Below are positions 7,465 to 16,303 of a stretch of 41,937 nucleotides of DNA, piece after piece (the first letter of the stretch is position 1; each line of letters starts with the position of its first letter). Position numbers and translations under genes: made by a program. The stretch covers positions 1 through 41,937 of the forward strand of contig JABDDS010000010.1 in NCBI GenBank assembly GCA_013287465.1. Reading direction: 5' to 3'. The DNA is from Chlamydiota bacterium (GTDB taxonomy: Bacteria > Chlamydiota > Chlamydiia > Chlamydiales > Parachlamydiaceae). The notes beneath the pieces were generated by a model. It was not told where the DNA came from, did no database searches, and saw nothing but the letters and a program-made list of their open reading frames with translations.

Positions 7465-8523
7465 ATGAAATACAAAAAAAAACATTTCACAGCAATAAGC
7501 ATTGTGTTTTTCTTATTATTAAACCCTTCAGAAGCTGTAGGAAGAAATATTGCGGTCCAAAGCAACCCTGCCTGGACGGGAGAGGTAGAGGCAGTAAGTC
7601 GCTTCAAGTTGACAGCAGAAAATCTTGGTTGGACATGTGATATTTTCGATTATCAAAACAAAAACATCGATAACAAAAACTATGATTTTGTAGTTTGCTA
7701 TGTTCCCTGTGCGTATAAATCCCGTCATCGTACATATCTTATTTTGTCCGGCGGTGTTAGTGAAGATTTTTTCTTAAATAATGGGATGTTAAAAAAGGAA
7801 CTTTCTTCATACAACGGTTATCTTGTTATTTATAAATTTGCAAACCGCTCTCAGAATCTTACAGACAGATCTAGCGCATCTTGGAAATACTGGTACCCAT
7901 CTGCACCTTATCTAGAAGAGTGGTACCCTACAGTTCAATTTACTGCTTATCAAGAAGTCATTCCTAAATATTTATTTTACACGTGTGCAGTATGGGGGAA
8001 CAGACTTGAGGATGAAAAGTATATCAAACTACTTTCTTTGCTAGATGAGCAACCCTATACAAGGTTTTATGGCAGAGAAGTGTTTGCTGATCTCTATCAA
8101 AATTATATCTATTACATTCCAGCTGATGGAATTAGTTTAATTAAAGAAATTCAAAGAAATGGAATTTCTTTAATCCTTCATTCTGAAAATCATTTACAAG
8201 ATAAAATTCCTTCTGGGCGAATCTTTGAAGCTGCTGCCGCCTCTTCTGTTATCATTTCAGATCAAAATGCCTTTGTGATAGAAAATTTTGGAGATTCTGT
8301 ATTATATATAGATGAAACCTTAAATGCAGTTGAAATGTTCAATCAAATCAACGCTCACGTGCAATGGATCTTATCGCATAAGGAAGAAGCTCTTGCTATG
8401 GCCAAAAAAGCTCACGACATTTATATAGAACGGTTTCTTTTTGAAGATCAATTGCTAAAACTGGAAACACTTCACATGGAAACATCTAACAGGAATATTC
8501 ATGAATCTATCAAAAATTATTAA
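7465..8523 (+). CDS. Exported glycosyltransferase, paralog 2
   Basis: This 352-residue protein aligns along its whole length with the mature part of the gene at 5541, with long identical runs such as GRIFEAAAASSVIIS and QNAFVIENFGDSVLY. It is therefore a recent duplicate. The C-terminal half looks like a CgeB/glycos_trans_1_2 GT-B donor domain. The N-terminus MKYKKKHFTAISIVFFLLL is a classical positively charged leader followed by a hydrophobic core and NPSEAVG, so this copy shows what the N-terminus of the palindrome-bearing paralog may once have been. It overlaps the following nitrilase gene by 23 bp. The substrate is unknown. Confidence 0.75.
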   Translation: MKYKKKHFTAISIVFFLLLNPSEAVGRNIAVQSNPAWTGEVEAVSRFKLTAENLGWTCDIFDYQNKNIDNKNYDFVVCYVPCAYKSRHRTYLILSGGVSEDFFLNNGMLKKELSSYNGYLVIYKFANRSQNLTDRSSASWKYWYPSAPYLEEWYPTVQFTAYQEVIPKYLFYTCAVWGNRLEDEKYIKLLSLLDEQPYTRFYGREVFADLYQNYIYYIPADGISLIKEIQRNGISLILHSENHLQDKIPSGRIFEAAAASSVIISDQNAFVIENFGDSVLYIDETLNAVEMFNQINAHVQWILSHKEEALAMAKKAHDIYIERFLFEDQLLKLETLHMETSNRNIHESIKNY

Positions 8524-9490
8524 ATTTTTTGTACTTCTATTGTCAATACCTGAGTTGATAAGTGGAACTGTACCGGGACGTCCGGTCAATATTGTAAGCA
8601 TCGCATTTGAACCTAAATACAATCTTCAACAAATTGTTCAACTGGTTTCCGATGAAGCTCAAAAAAAGGTGGACTTCATTATCCTACCAGAAACTTGTAG
8701 AGGAAATGATGCGGAGTCAATCGATGGAAAAACAATCGATGCTCTCTCTAAAATTGCAGCTCAATATAAAACATATATTTTATGCCCCATTGATCGCCTT
8801 AGCGGCTCCCAAAGATTTAATTCTGCCGTATTATTGGATCGAAATGGAATCATTTGCCAACCTATTTATGACAAACAATTCCCCTTTTGGAACGAATATC
8901 AACTACAACCTCCAATTACTCCTGGATCAGGCGAATTGCCTATATATGATCTTGACTTTGGACGGATTGGTGTATGTATTTGTTTTGATATTAATTTTCC
9001 CTCTATCTGGCAAACTTTTGCTGATGAAAAAGTAGAGATGGTAGTCTGGCCAAGCGCCTATTCAGGAGGATCTCTTTTACACTCATATGCCTCTCAACAC
9101 CATTTTTACATTGTAACCTGCACTCATGTTCCCGACTGCACAGTCGTTGATATTGATGGAACAGAAATCCTTTATGAAAATAAGCAAACCCCCTCTATAT
9201 CGCATATACAACTTGACTTTGACAGATGTATTTTTCATTGTGATTTTCACGAAGAGTTCAATGGTAAGCTCGATCTTTTATTAAAAAATCACGGTAAAGA
9301 TATTTTTGTAGAGAAACAATTAAAACGAGAACGATGGTTTATTTTAAAATCTCAAACCGCTGGTGTTAGTGCAAGAGAATATGCAAGGGCTTATGGACTA
9401 GAAGAGCTGGCTGATTATATCAACCGAAGCAAAAAGTACCGAGCAGATTTTCATTGCAATGTTGCTGATTTATGCGGTAAAAATCAGTAA
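8501..9490 (+). CDS. Exported carbon-nitrogen hydrolase (nitrilase superfamily)
   Basis: This 329-residue protein has the Glu-Lys-Cys triad of the nitrilase superfamily: Glu64 in ILPETC, Lys125 in YDKQFPFW and Cys161 in VCICFDINFP. These enzymes hydrolyse amides or nitriles, or carry out N-acylation. Unlike most family members it starts with a signal peptide (MNLSKIIKFFVLLLSIPELISG). The last about 70 residues extend beyond the core fold. The start at 8501 has AGGA 8 bp upstream and lies inside the end of the preceding glycosyltransferase gene, so translation is probably coupled. Its role in a glycan operon could be deacylation of an amide on the sugar or substrate salvage; this is inference. 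Confidence 0.82.
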   Translation: MNLSKIIKFFVLLLSIPELISGTVPGRPVNIVSIAFEPKYNLQQIVQLVSDEAQKKVDFIILPETCRGNDAESIDGKTIDALSKIAAQYKTYILCPIDRLSGSQRFNSAVLLDRNGIICQPIYDKQFPFWNEYQLQPPITPGSGELPIYDLDFGRIGVCICFDINFPSIWQTFADEKVEMVVWPSAYSGGSLLHSYASQHHFYIVTCTHVPDCTVVDIDGTEILYENKQTPSISHIQLDFDRCIFHCDFHEEFNGKLDLLLKNHGKDIFVEKQLKRERWFILKSQTAGVSAREYARAYGLEELADYINRSKKYRADFHCNVADLCGKNQ

Positions 9491-9506
9491 TTAAAAGGAA
9501 AGATAT

Positions 9507-9698
9507 ATGTTTAAATGGTTCAAGCGCTATCAAGACTCTTCACCTCAAATGAAAGTCTTCACAATTAACTGGCTCATATATGGATTAGTGATTATCATTA
9601 CTACTGTGTATTGCTACGGCAGACTCGATTTTGCACGGAGCTACCACAATACAATCCCTATAAAAACGATAGAGGCATCTCCCTCTATAAAAAAATAA
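9507..9698 (+). CDS. Small single-span membrane protein, unknown function
   Basis: This 63-residue ORF has a good ribosome-binding site (AAAGGAAAG about 7 bp before ATG), a basic N-terminus (MFKWFKRYQD), one membrane span (about 20-41, INWLIYGLVIIITTVYCYG) and a polar tail. It sits 16 bp after the nitrilase gene and 15 bp before lysS. I do not recognise a family. The predicted topology (N-in, single span) suggests a small accessory membrane protein. Confidence 0.6.
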   Translation: MFKWFKRYQDSSPQMKVFTINWLIYGLVIIITTVYCYGRLDFARSYHNTIPIKTIEASPSIKK

Positions 9699-9713
9699 TG
9701 AGCACAAGAACAT

Positions 9714-11309
9714 ATGACGCATTCCCCTGAATATCACAACCATGAAGAATTTCAATTAAGGACCCAAAAATTAGCCGACATACGTAAACTAGGCGTTGAT
9801 CCTTACCCACACGAATTCAAACCGAAACAAACAGCAGAAGAGCTGCATTCTCTCTATGATGGCGCAACGATAGGCCATAGCGATGATGCCGGGGCAGGAA
9901 CAACTCCCTCTGCCAAAGTTGCTGGACGACTCGTCCTCTTCCGTTCTATGGGAAAAAATGCCTTTGGTCACATCCAAGACCATACAGGACGTATCCAGGT
10001 GATGTTCAATAAAGAGATTACCCAAGTTTTCGGATATAAAAAACCAGATAGCACTGAAGCTGAGACGCTTACCCCAATGAAATTCATCGAAAAGAAAATC
10101 GACCTCGGCGATATCATAGGAGTTGAAGGTTTTCTCTTTCATACCAACAAAGGGGAACTGACAATTTTTGTTCATACAGTCACCCTTCTATGCAAAACAC
10201 TTCTTCCGCTTGCTGATAAGCATGCAGGGCTGGCAGATAAAGAATTGCGTTACCGAAAACGCTGGCTTGATCTCATCACCAATCCCGATGTGTCAAAAAC
10301 GTTTAGAATGCGCGCTGAGATTGTAAGAATGATGCGAGAGTATTTCCACGAACACGATTTTCTTGAAGTGGAAACACCGGTCCTTCAAAGCATTTATGGG
10401 GGCGCCGAAGCTCGTCCCTTTATTACAAAACTTAACGCCCTTGAACAGGAAATGTTCATGCGGATTGCCCTTGAAATCCCTCTTAAAAAGCTAATTGTCG
10501 GAGGGATGGACCGAGTCTACGAAATCAGTCGAGTCTTCCGCAATGAGGGAATCGACCGCACTCACAACCCCGAATTTACCATGGTCGAGGCTTATGCAGC
10601 CTATTGGGACTATAATGACATGATGCGGTTTGTCGAAAATCTATTTGAAAAACTTTCTCTAAAACTGCTTGGAACAACAAAAATCACGATCACCAACCCA
10701 GAAGATCCGGAAGCTCCAGCTATAGAGCTCGATCTCAAAGCTCCTTGGATACGTTTAACGATGAAAGAAGCGATCTTAAAGTATGGTAAAATCGACGTCG
10801 ATACCTTAGATGACAATAAAATGCGCGCTTTACTTAAAGAAAGCAATGAATTCGACCCAAAAAAAATCGATAAGCAACCACGCGGATTGTTGATTGCTTC
10901 TCTATTCGAGCTGTATGCTGAACCTCACCTCATCCAGCCACACCACATCATCGACCATCCTATAGAGACGACCCCCCTATGTAAGCTGCACCGCAATCCA
11001 AAAGAACGCAGTGAAGGTATTGTAGAGAGATTTGAAAGCTTTATTCTAGGAAGAGAAATCTGCAATGCCTACACCGAACTTAACGATCCAGAAATGCAGC
11101 GTCAGCTTCTTGTAGAACAATCGAAAAAGCGAGATGCCGGCGATGAAGAAGCAAGTCCCTTAGATGAAGAGTTCATCGAAGCGATCTGTCAAGGGATGCC
11201 CCCAACTGGTGGTATAGGAATTGGTATCGATCGTTTGACGATGATTCTCACGAATACTCACTCCATCCGAGATGTGCTTTTTTTTCCGTGGATGAAAACT
11301 CAAACCTAA
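9714..11309 (+). CDS. lysS: Lysyl-tRNA synthetase, class II
   Basis: This 531-residue class II enzyme charges tRNA-Lys. It has an N-terminal OB-fold anticodon-binding domain (about 60-165, including FGHIQDHTGRIQVMF), motif 1 around FLEVETPVLQSIYGGAEARPF, motif 2 VFRNEGIDRTHNPEFTMVEA and motif 3 GGIGIGIDRLTMIL near the C-terminus. The length is slightly above the usual about 500 because of inserts in the catalytic domain. The Shine-Dalgarno sequence is weak. It is co-directional with the upstream exported-enzyme operon (15-bp gap) and the glutamate dehydrogenase gene (13-bp gap), so readthrough is likely. Confidence 0.97.
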   Translation: MTHSPEYHNHEEFQLRTQKLADIRKLGVDPYPHEFKPKQTAEELHSLYDGATIGHSDDAGAGTTPSAKVAGRLVLFRSMGKNAFGHIQDHTGRIQVMFNKEITQVFGYKKPDSTEAETLTPMKFIEKKIDLGDIIGVEGFLFHTNKGELTIFVHTVTLLCKTLLPLADKHAGLADKELRYRKRWLDLITNPDVSKTFRMRAEIVRMMREYFHEHDFLEVETPVLQSIYGGAEARPFITKLNALEQEMFMRIALEIPLKKLIVGGMDRVYEISRVFRNEGIDRTHNPEFTMVEAYAAYWDYNDMMRFVENLFEKLSLKLLGTTKITITNPEDPEAPAIELDLKAPWIRLTMKEAILKYGKIDVDTLDDNKMRALLKESNEFDPKKIDKQPRGLLIASLFELYAEPHLIQPHHIIDHPIETTPLCKLHRNPKERSEGIVERFESFILGREICNAYTELNDPEMQRQLLVEQSKKRDAGDEEASPLDEEFIEAICQGMPPTGGIGIGIDRLTMILTNTHSIRDVLFFPWMKTQT

Positions 11310-11322
11310 AAGGAGAATTCTG

Positions 11323-14300
11323 ATGGATTCTGAAGGGCTCTCACTAGCCATTAATGATGAAAGCAAAAAATTCCGCGATTATTATTTGTGGTTAGAAAAA
11401 GCGATGCCCCCAGACTTCTTCAAAGAGATCAGCAGGGAAAATATCATGTTGATCGTTCATAATCTCATGGGCTTTAACCTTCAGGTTTACTTTTCCACGA
11501 TACACTTAAAGAATGCGGCATTAGTGCTATCTTTAGATAGCGCTGATGCCGATCTTAGAATTCTTAAAGATTATGCTTTTTACGGCATTAAAGACTACCA
11601 AGCTTATGTGTCAAACACACCACCCCCTTTTCCAAATATCAAAGCTAACCTGCGCGTTGCGGCTATTTCATTTACAGAAGCTGTAGAAGTTCCTAAAGAT
11701 CTTTTTTCTCTAGAGGCAAAAAACCTCCTTAAAAAATCACTTGGAGAGCATAAACTCACAGACAGCGATTTTGACAAAATTATCTCTAGTGTCAGCTCTC
11801 GCTTTTTGAAGGAACTACCAGTCGACCGCCTTGTCTTAGCTTTTAATATGTTTTTTCGCGCCCAAACACGCGATAACTGTCAATACGAAGTGCGTTACAA
11901 TGAAAAATGGGAAGAGACAGGAGCTGCCTCAATGCAGATCGTGCTCGCTTGGCGCAACGCACCAAAACACAACTTTCTTTACCGCATGGCAAGGGTCATC
12001 CACCGCCATCAATTAGTGATGAAAAGAGTCAATGCCTCTTACATCAATGCCTATGAGAAAGAAAGTACTTTACTGATGGCTTTAGACCTCCATGGCAATA
12101 ATGGACAGGCCGCATGGGAAGCCGCAAATATCGTCGATTTTCTCAGGGAATTACTTACCGTTAAATATTTTGCCAGCTTTGATCCTATTGATGATGCTCT
12201 TGTCTCCACAGGGACCATCTCTGGATCTATGGGTAATTTCCTACGCTCTGCGACAAATTTCATTCATCAAATACTCGTTCATGTCGATGCGAATATCTAC
12301 ACGATCGAACACATTCAAGAAGCTTTCTGCCGCCATCCCAAGCTCACAGCAATGCTTTGTGAAGTTTTTCGCGTTAAATTTGATCCTAATTTTCGCGACT
12401 ATGAAAAATCCCTTAAGATGCGCGATGAGTTTCTTGCCGATGTAGATAAGTTGGACACAGGGCAAGAAGATAACGACATCAGAAGAAAAAATATTCTACG
12501 TCAAGCGATGAATTTTATCGTCCATACCCTTAAAACGAATTTTTTCCGCATCAACATCACAGCCCACAGTTTTCGATTAGATCCACGCTATCTTAATTAT
12601 GTCCCCTTTGACCGCACTAAAATTTTCCCAGAGCTCCCCTACGCCATTTTTTTTATCAAGGGGATGCATTTTTTCAGTTTTCACATCCGTTTTAAAGACC
12701 TCTCGAGAGGAGGCCTCCGTACTGTTTACCCTCACAACATGGAACAAATCACACACGAACGGAATCACATCTTCGCTGAATGCTACAACCTAGCTCTCAC
12801 TCAGCACATGAAAAATAAAGATATTCCTGAAGGAGGCGCTAAAGGCGTCATCTTCCTTAATCCTTTCCACCGACTAGAATCGGAGTCTTTAGTCCTTCAG
12901 AATGAACTCTCCGCTTCAAATACCCCCCAAGAGGAAATCGACCGCAAGATTGCACTTTTCATCAAAGAACAACGGCTGGAACACCTTCATGAAGCACAAC
13001 GTTCCTTTGTCGATAACTTATTAGTTTTAGTCAATTGCAATCCCGATGGTACTCTCCGGGCAAAAAACATCGTGGACTATTGGAAACTTCCTGAATATCT
13101 TTATTTGGGTCCTGATGAAAACATGCACGATGAGATCATCCAATGGATTGCAAACACAAGCAAACACTATGATTATCGTCCAGGCACTGCCTTTATCTCT
13201 GGCAAACCCGAAGCAGGCATTAACCATAAGGAATATGGCGTTACCTCATTAGGAGTCAACGTCTACATGGAAGCTTTACTCCGCTTCTTGGGGATAGATC
13301 CATTGACAATGCCATTTACAATAAAAATGTCCGGAGGACCCGACGGAGATGTCGCTGGAAATGAAATTCACAATCTTTATCGTTACTATAATGGACGCGC
13401 TAAATTATTGACGACTATTGATGTCTCTGGGACCATTTACGACCCCAAAGGATTGGACCTTGAAATTTTAGATCGGTTATTTAGAGAAGGCAAGCCACTC
13501 AGGTACTATCCTCCAGAAAAACTCAATGATGGTGGATTCCTTCTAGATAAAAATACCAAACGCAACCAAAATGCCCTCACACAACAAGCTTTATGCTGGC
13601 GCAAAGTCAACGGCAAACTGCAAGAAGACTGGGTGTCGGGAAGTGAGATGAATCATATTTTACGAAGTACCGTCCACCAAACTAAGACAGATATCTTTAT
13701 CCCCTCTGGAGGACGTCCACGCACCCTTGATGAATCTAACATCAAAGAATTTCTCGATTCTCATGGAAATCCCACATCAAAGGGAATTGTCGAAGGCGCT
13801 AACCTTTACCTCACACCTAAGGCCCGTCGTTTTTTGGAGAAATTAGGCGTTCTCGTCATTAAAGACAGCTCAGCGAACAAAACAGGGGTGATTTGTTCTT
13901 CGTTTGAGATCCTTTGTGGACTCACCATCACAGATGAAGAATTTTTAATCCATAAGCAGCAGTTAGTCACGGAAATTTTGGAGCGCTTAAAGCAGTGCGC
14001 CTCGCGAGAAGTCGAGTTGCTTTTAAAGACCCACCAAGAGACCGGACAGTACCTCACCGATATCTCTCAACAGATTTCAGAGCGGATCATTCAATATACA
14101 TATGAATTGTTGGATTATCTAGAAACAATTGATTGGAGCTACGATTGTACAAACCCCATCACCCGATCTTACTTAGATTACTGCTTACCACTAATACGCT
14201 CTCAATTTGAAGAGGATGCTCTCCATCGAGTCCCCGACTCGCACAAAAAAGCTGTTGTCGCCTGCCATCTCGCTTCGCAACTGGTGTATACAAAAGGATT

Positions 14301-14346
14301 GTCCTGGCATCCTACAATTGTGGATATTCTTCCACTGCTGCTTTAA
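11323..14346 (+). CDS. NAD-specific glutamate dehydrogenase, large type
   Basis: This 1007-residue protein corresponds to the large (about 115 kDa) NAD-dependent glutamate dehydrogenases related to yeast Gdh2, which deaminate glutamate to 2-oxoglutarate. The catalytic core is in the middle and C-terminal part: KDIPEGGAKGVIFL (lysine region of the glutamate site, about 500-513), KMSGGPDGDVAGNEIHNL (dinucleotide fold, about 669-686) and VEGANLYLTPKAR. The first about 400 residues are the regulatory extension of this class and carry no motif I can name. AGGAG lies 9 bp before the ATG. Glutamate from the host is a likely carbon and energy source in chlamydiae. Confidence 0.92.
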   Translation: MDSEGLSLAINDESKKFRDYYLWLEKAMPPDFFKEISRENIMLIVHNLMGFNLQVYFSTIHLKNAALVLSLDSADADLRILKDYAFYGIKDYQAYVSNTPPPFPNIKANLRVAAISFTEAVEVPKDLFSLEAKNLLKKSLGEHKLTDSDFDKIISSVSSRFLKELPVDRLVLAFNMFFRAQTRDNCQYEVRYNEKWEETGAASMQIVLAWRNAPKHNFLYRMARVIHRHQLVMKRVNASYINAYEKESTLLMALDLHGNNGQAAWEAANIVDFLRELLTVKYFASFDPIDDALVSTGTISGSMGNFLRSATNFIHQILVHVDANIYTIEHIQEAFCRHPKLTAMLCEVFRVKFDPNFRDYEKSLKMRDEFLADVDKLDTGQEDNDIRRKNILRQAMNFIVHTLKTNFFRINITAHSFRLDPRYLNYVPFDRTKIFPELPYAIFFIKGMHFFSFHIRFKDLSRGGLRTVYPHNMEQITHERNHIFAECYNLALTQHMKNKDIPEGGAKGVIFLNPFHRLESESLVLQNELSASNTPQEEIDRKIALFIKEQRLEHLHEAQRSFVDNLLVLVNCNPDGTLRAKNIVDYWKLPEYLYLGPDENMHDEIIQWIANTSKHYDYRPGTAFISGKPEAGINHKEYGVTSLGVNVYMEALLRFLGIDPLTMPFTIKMSGGPDGDVAGNEIHNLYRYYNGRAKLLTTIDVSGTIYDPKGLDLEILDRLFREGKPLRYYPPEKLNDGGFLLDKNTKRNQNALTQQALCWRKVNGKLQEDWVSGSEMNHILRSTVHQTKTDIFIPSGGRPRTLDESNIKEFLDSHGNPTSKGIVEGANLYLTPKARRFLEKLGVLVIKDSSANKTGVICSSFEILCGLTITDEEFLIHKQQLVTEILERLKQCASREVELLLKTHQETGQYLTDISQQISERIIQYTYELLDYLETIDWSYDCTNPITRSYLDYCLPLIRSQFEEDALHRVPDSHKKAVVACHLASQLVYTKGLSWHPTIVDILPLLL

Positions 14347-14440
14347 GCGTGATTATTCAGTTGGTATAACCCAGGCCTTCAGCCTGGATGTGGTCGTTTC
14401 AAGATAAGCACTTGACAGTTTACTGAACTAAAAGATGTCT

Positions 14441-14673
14441 AGTTTTTCTGTCGCCGTATTCACGGCTTTTTGTTTCTTCCTAGCCTCCATGGGCTCACGC
14501 CCATGGCTACATGCTCTCGCCGTTACGCGGCTTTCAAAGAAGCAAACTCGAGCGGCCCATATGCGACTATTACCCTCGCTAAAGCCGTATAGCGGCGACG
14601 GCATGTAGCCATGGGCGTGAGCCATGGAGGCTGGGGGGAAACAAAAAGCCGTGAATACGGCGACAGGAAAACT
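14441..14673. repeat. 233-bp imperfect palindrome (element D)
   Basis: The left arm 14441-14514 and right arm 14601-14673 pair with few mismatches (CTGTCGCCGTATTCACGG on the left; CCGTGAATACGGCGACAG on the right). A second inner stem (CTCGCCGTTACGCGGCTTT against AAAGCCGTATAGCGGCGA) continues towards the centre near 14557. It fills most of the 343-bp gap between the convergent glutamate dehydrogenase and J-like genes. A short CCAGGC/GCCTGG hairpin at about 14371-14387 without a T-run lies beside it. No target duplication was seen. Confidence 0.9.
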
Positions 14674-14689
14674 TGCGAATTATATCCGC

Positions 14690-16207
14690 TCAAGCAAAAT
14701 CTCGCACGATATTAATGTGTTCGATGATTGCTTGAAAGGCTTGAAAGAGGGTTGTAGCTTCGGCTTCATTTCCGGGATGAAGATCGGGATGAAGAACTTG
14801 TTGGTATTTCTTTTTAGCTGCTGTATATTCCTCGAACGTACATTCAAAAGTCAATCCAATGAGTTCAAATTGATCTTTAGCCTGTTCTCTTTGAGCCAAC
14901 TTCCATTTATTCACTTGAAGTTCATATTTTAAACGGTCGTAAATTCGATCGCTCCGACACGACGTCTGCTCTGGATTTATCGCCTTTAAATTTATCTGAT
15001 TGTAAAAGGCTGTCAACGGATCGTAGTCCATGATTTTTTTAGCATCTTGTTCCGAAATTTCCCCTGTAAAAACCTTCTCGTAAATCATCGAAATCGAGGT
15101 AACATAATTGATATCTTCCGGCAAGACCCAGCCAGCAATATAAGCTGCTTTTTGATGAAGACCACGAAGAGTCATAATTTTTTGTTGTAAATATTCTAGT
15201 TTTTGTATCAGTTCGTCGGCATAAAGATCACCTTGGTCATCCTCACCGACCACTTCTTTAATCAATTGAGCAATATCATTACCATTAAAGGGGTATTGAC
15301 AAGTAAGTTCCTCTTTTCCCTTCTTTTGAAGCCAAGCATTTGCCTGTCGCACCACTTCAACAAGAGAAATCTCTGCATGGTAGCAACATCTTTTGAGTTG
15401 TTTGAAAACGACATTTCTTTCAAGCGCCTCCCAGCTAAGCTTCTCCATCTTGGAAAAATGCAAAAGACCTCCGTTTTCATCAACTAAACCTAGTTGATTT
15501 CTCAATTCCAAAGCTAAAGACATTTCCACCTGAAGATTTTTAGGCATGATCATCTCTGCAAACGGCTGAGCGTGGTTATTTGCTATCAGATAAAACTGAT
15601 AATATATCGTATAAGTAAAAAAAGAGGTAAGATGGGAAATGATACCAAGCACTTCGAGCACTAATCTAATCCCATTTAACTCCGTTGTATCCCAGATAGG
15701 CCCGCCTGGAGGGAAGCCCTTTAAAAGGGAAATCACGGTTATGCAGGGCAACAACCCCCCTAATGCAAAACTTTTAAAATCAGAGAAAAAAGCCTCTGCA
15801 TATCGGTTACACTTCTCCCAAGAGCTATCAGCTAAGGAGCTGTTCTTTGTGAACGCTGCAAATACAAAACAACTTAAATGCCTTGTGATGCATGCTCCGT
15901 ACCACAAAACACCCAAAGGGGAGACAATTGTAGTCACAAGCGAAGTATAAACAAATCTAGCAAAATACCTAATGACCTTTGTGCCCCAATGCAAATAACT
16001 ATTATCGACCTTTCCTTCTAAGATTCGCGGATGTGCCAAAGCAGAAACAATAGAGTCTGTTTCTTGTCTAATTTTAACCTTTTCGCAATTTGGCGGAGAT
16101 AGCCAGTCGAGAACAACTCGATTAAGTAAAGCAGCCTCTGTGAATGAGGCGACACGAGGCATTTGCTCTAATTCAATTGCAGGTGTGGAATTTAAAGCTA
16201 TGAGCAT
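14690..16207 (-). CDS. Membrane protein with degenerate C-terminal J-like domain
   Basis: This 505-residue protein has no recognised full-length family. Hydrophobic segments lie at about 84-120, 143-163 and 180-208. The region from about 230 to 440 is soluble, helical and charged. The last about 60 residues (from FELIGLTFECTFEEYTAAKK, with HPD in LHPDLHPGN at about 474, and a final amphipathic helix) look like a DnaJ J-domain, which would stimulate an Hsp70 ATPase. A J domain at the extreme C-terminus of a multispan protein is unusual. On the minus strand a perfect TATAAT lies about 55 bp upstream (16263-16268) without a good -35. It could be an inclusion-membrane or effector-type protein, which is inference. 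Confidence 0.7.
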   Translation of the reverse strand: MLIALNSTPAIELEQMPRVASFTEAALLNRVVLDWLSPPNCEKVKIRQETDSIVSALAHPRILEGKVDNSYLHWGTKVIRYFARFVYTSLVTTIVSPLGVLWYGACITRHLSCFVFAAFTKNSSLADSSWEKCNRYAEAFFSDFKSFALGGLLPCITVISLLKGFPPGGPIWDTTELNGIRLVLEVLGIISHLTSFFTYTIYYQFYLIANNHAQPFAEMIMPKNLQVEMSLALELRNQLGLVDENGGLLHFSKMEKLSWEALERNVVFKQLKRCCYHAEISLVEVVRQANAWLQKKGKEELTCQYPFNGNDIAQLIKEVVGEDDQGDLYADELIQKLEYLQQKIMTLRGLHQKAAYIAGWVLPEDINYVTSISMIYEKVFTGEISEQDAKKIMDYDPLTAFYNQINLKAINPEQTSCRSDRIYDRLKYELQVNKWKLAQREQAKDQFELIGLTFECTFEEYTAAKKKYQQVLHPDLHPGNEAEATTLFQAFQAIIEHINIVRDFA

Positions 16208-16303
16208 AATTTAAAATGATTTTAATTTTTTATTTAGAATCAACGACTATCTTATCTATTCGATTATATGTTTGCAATGTAAATGAACATGTAAAATAAA
16301 CAA

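Noticed and set aside
8607-9035. 142-codon plus-strand frame inside the nitrilase gene
   Set aside because: Shadow frame of a gene with an intact catalytic triad.
61-9490. Capsule or LPS locus of ordinary type
   Set aside because: No flippase, polymerase or lipid-carrier transferase is seen, and all nine proteins have export-type leaders, unlike cytosolic capsule enzymes; missing genes could still lie beyond the left edge.
14428-14932. Short frames across the palindrome at 14.5 kb
   Set aside because: They arise from the palindrome arms and the antisense of the J-like gene; no ribosome site or family similarity.
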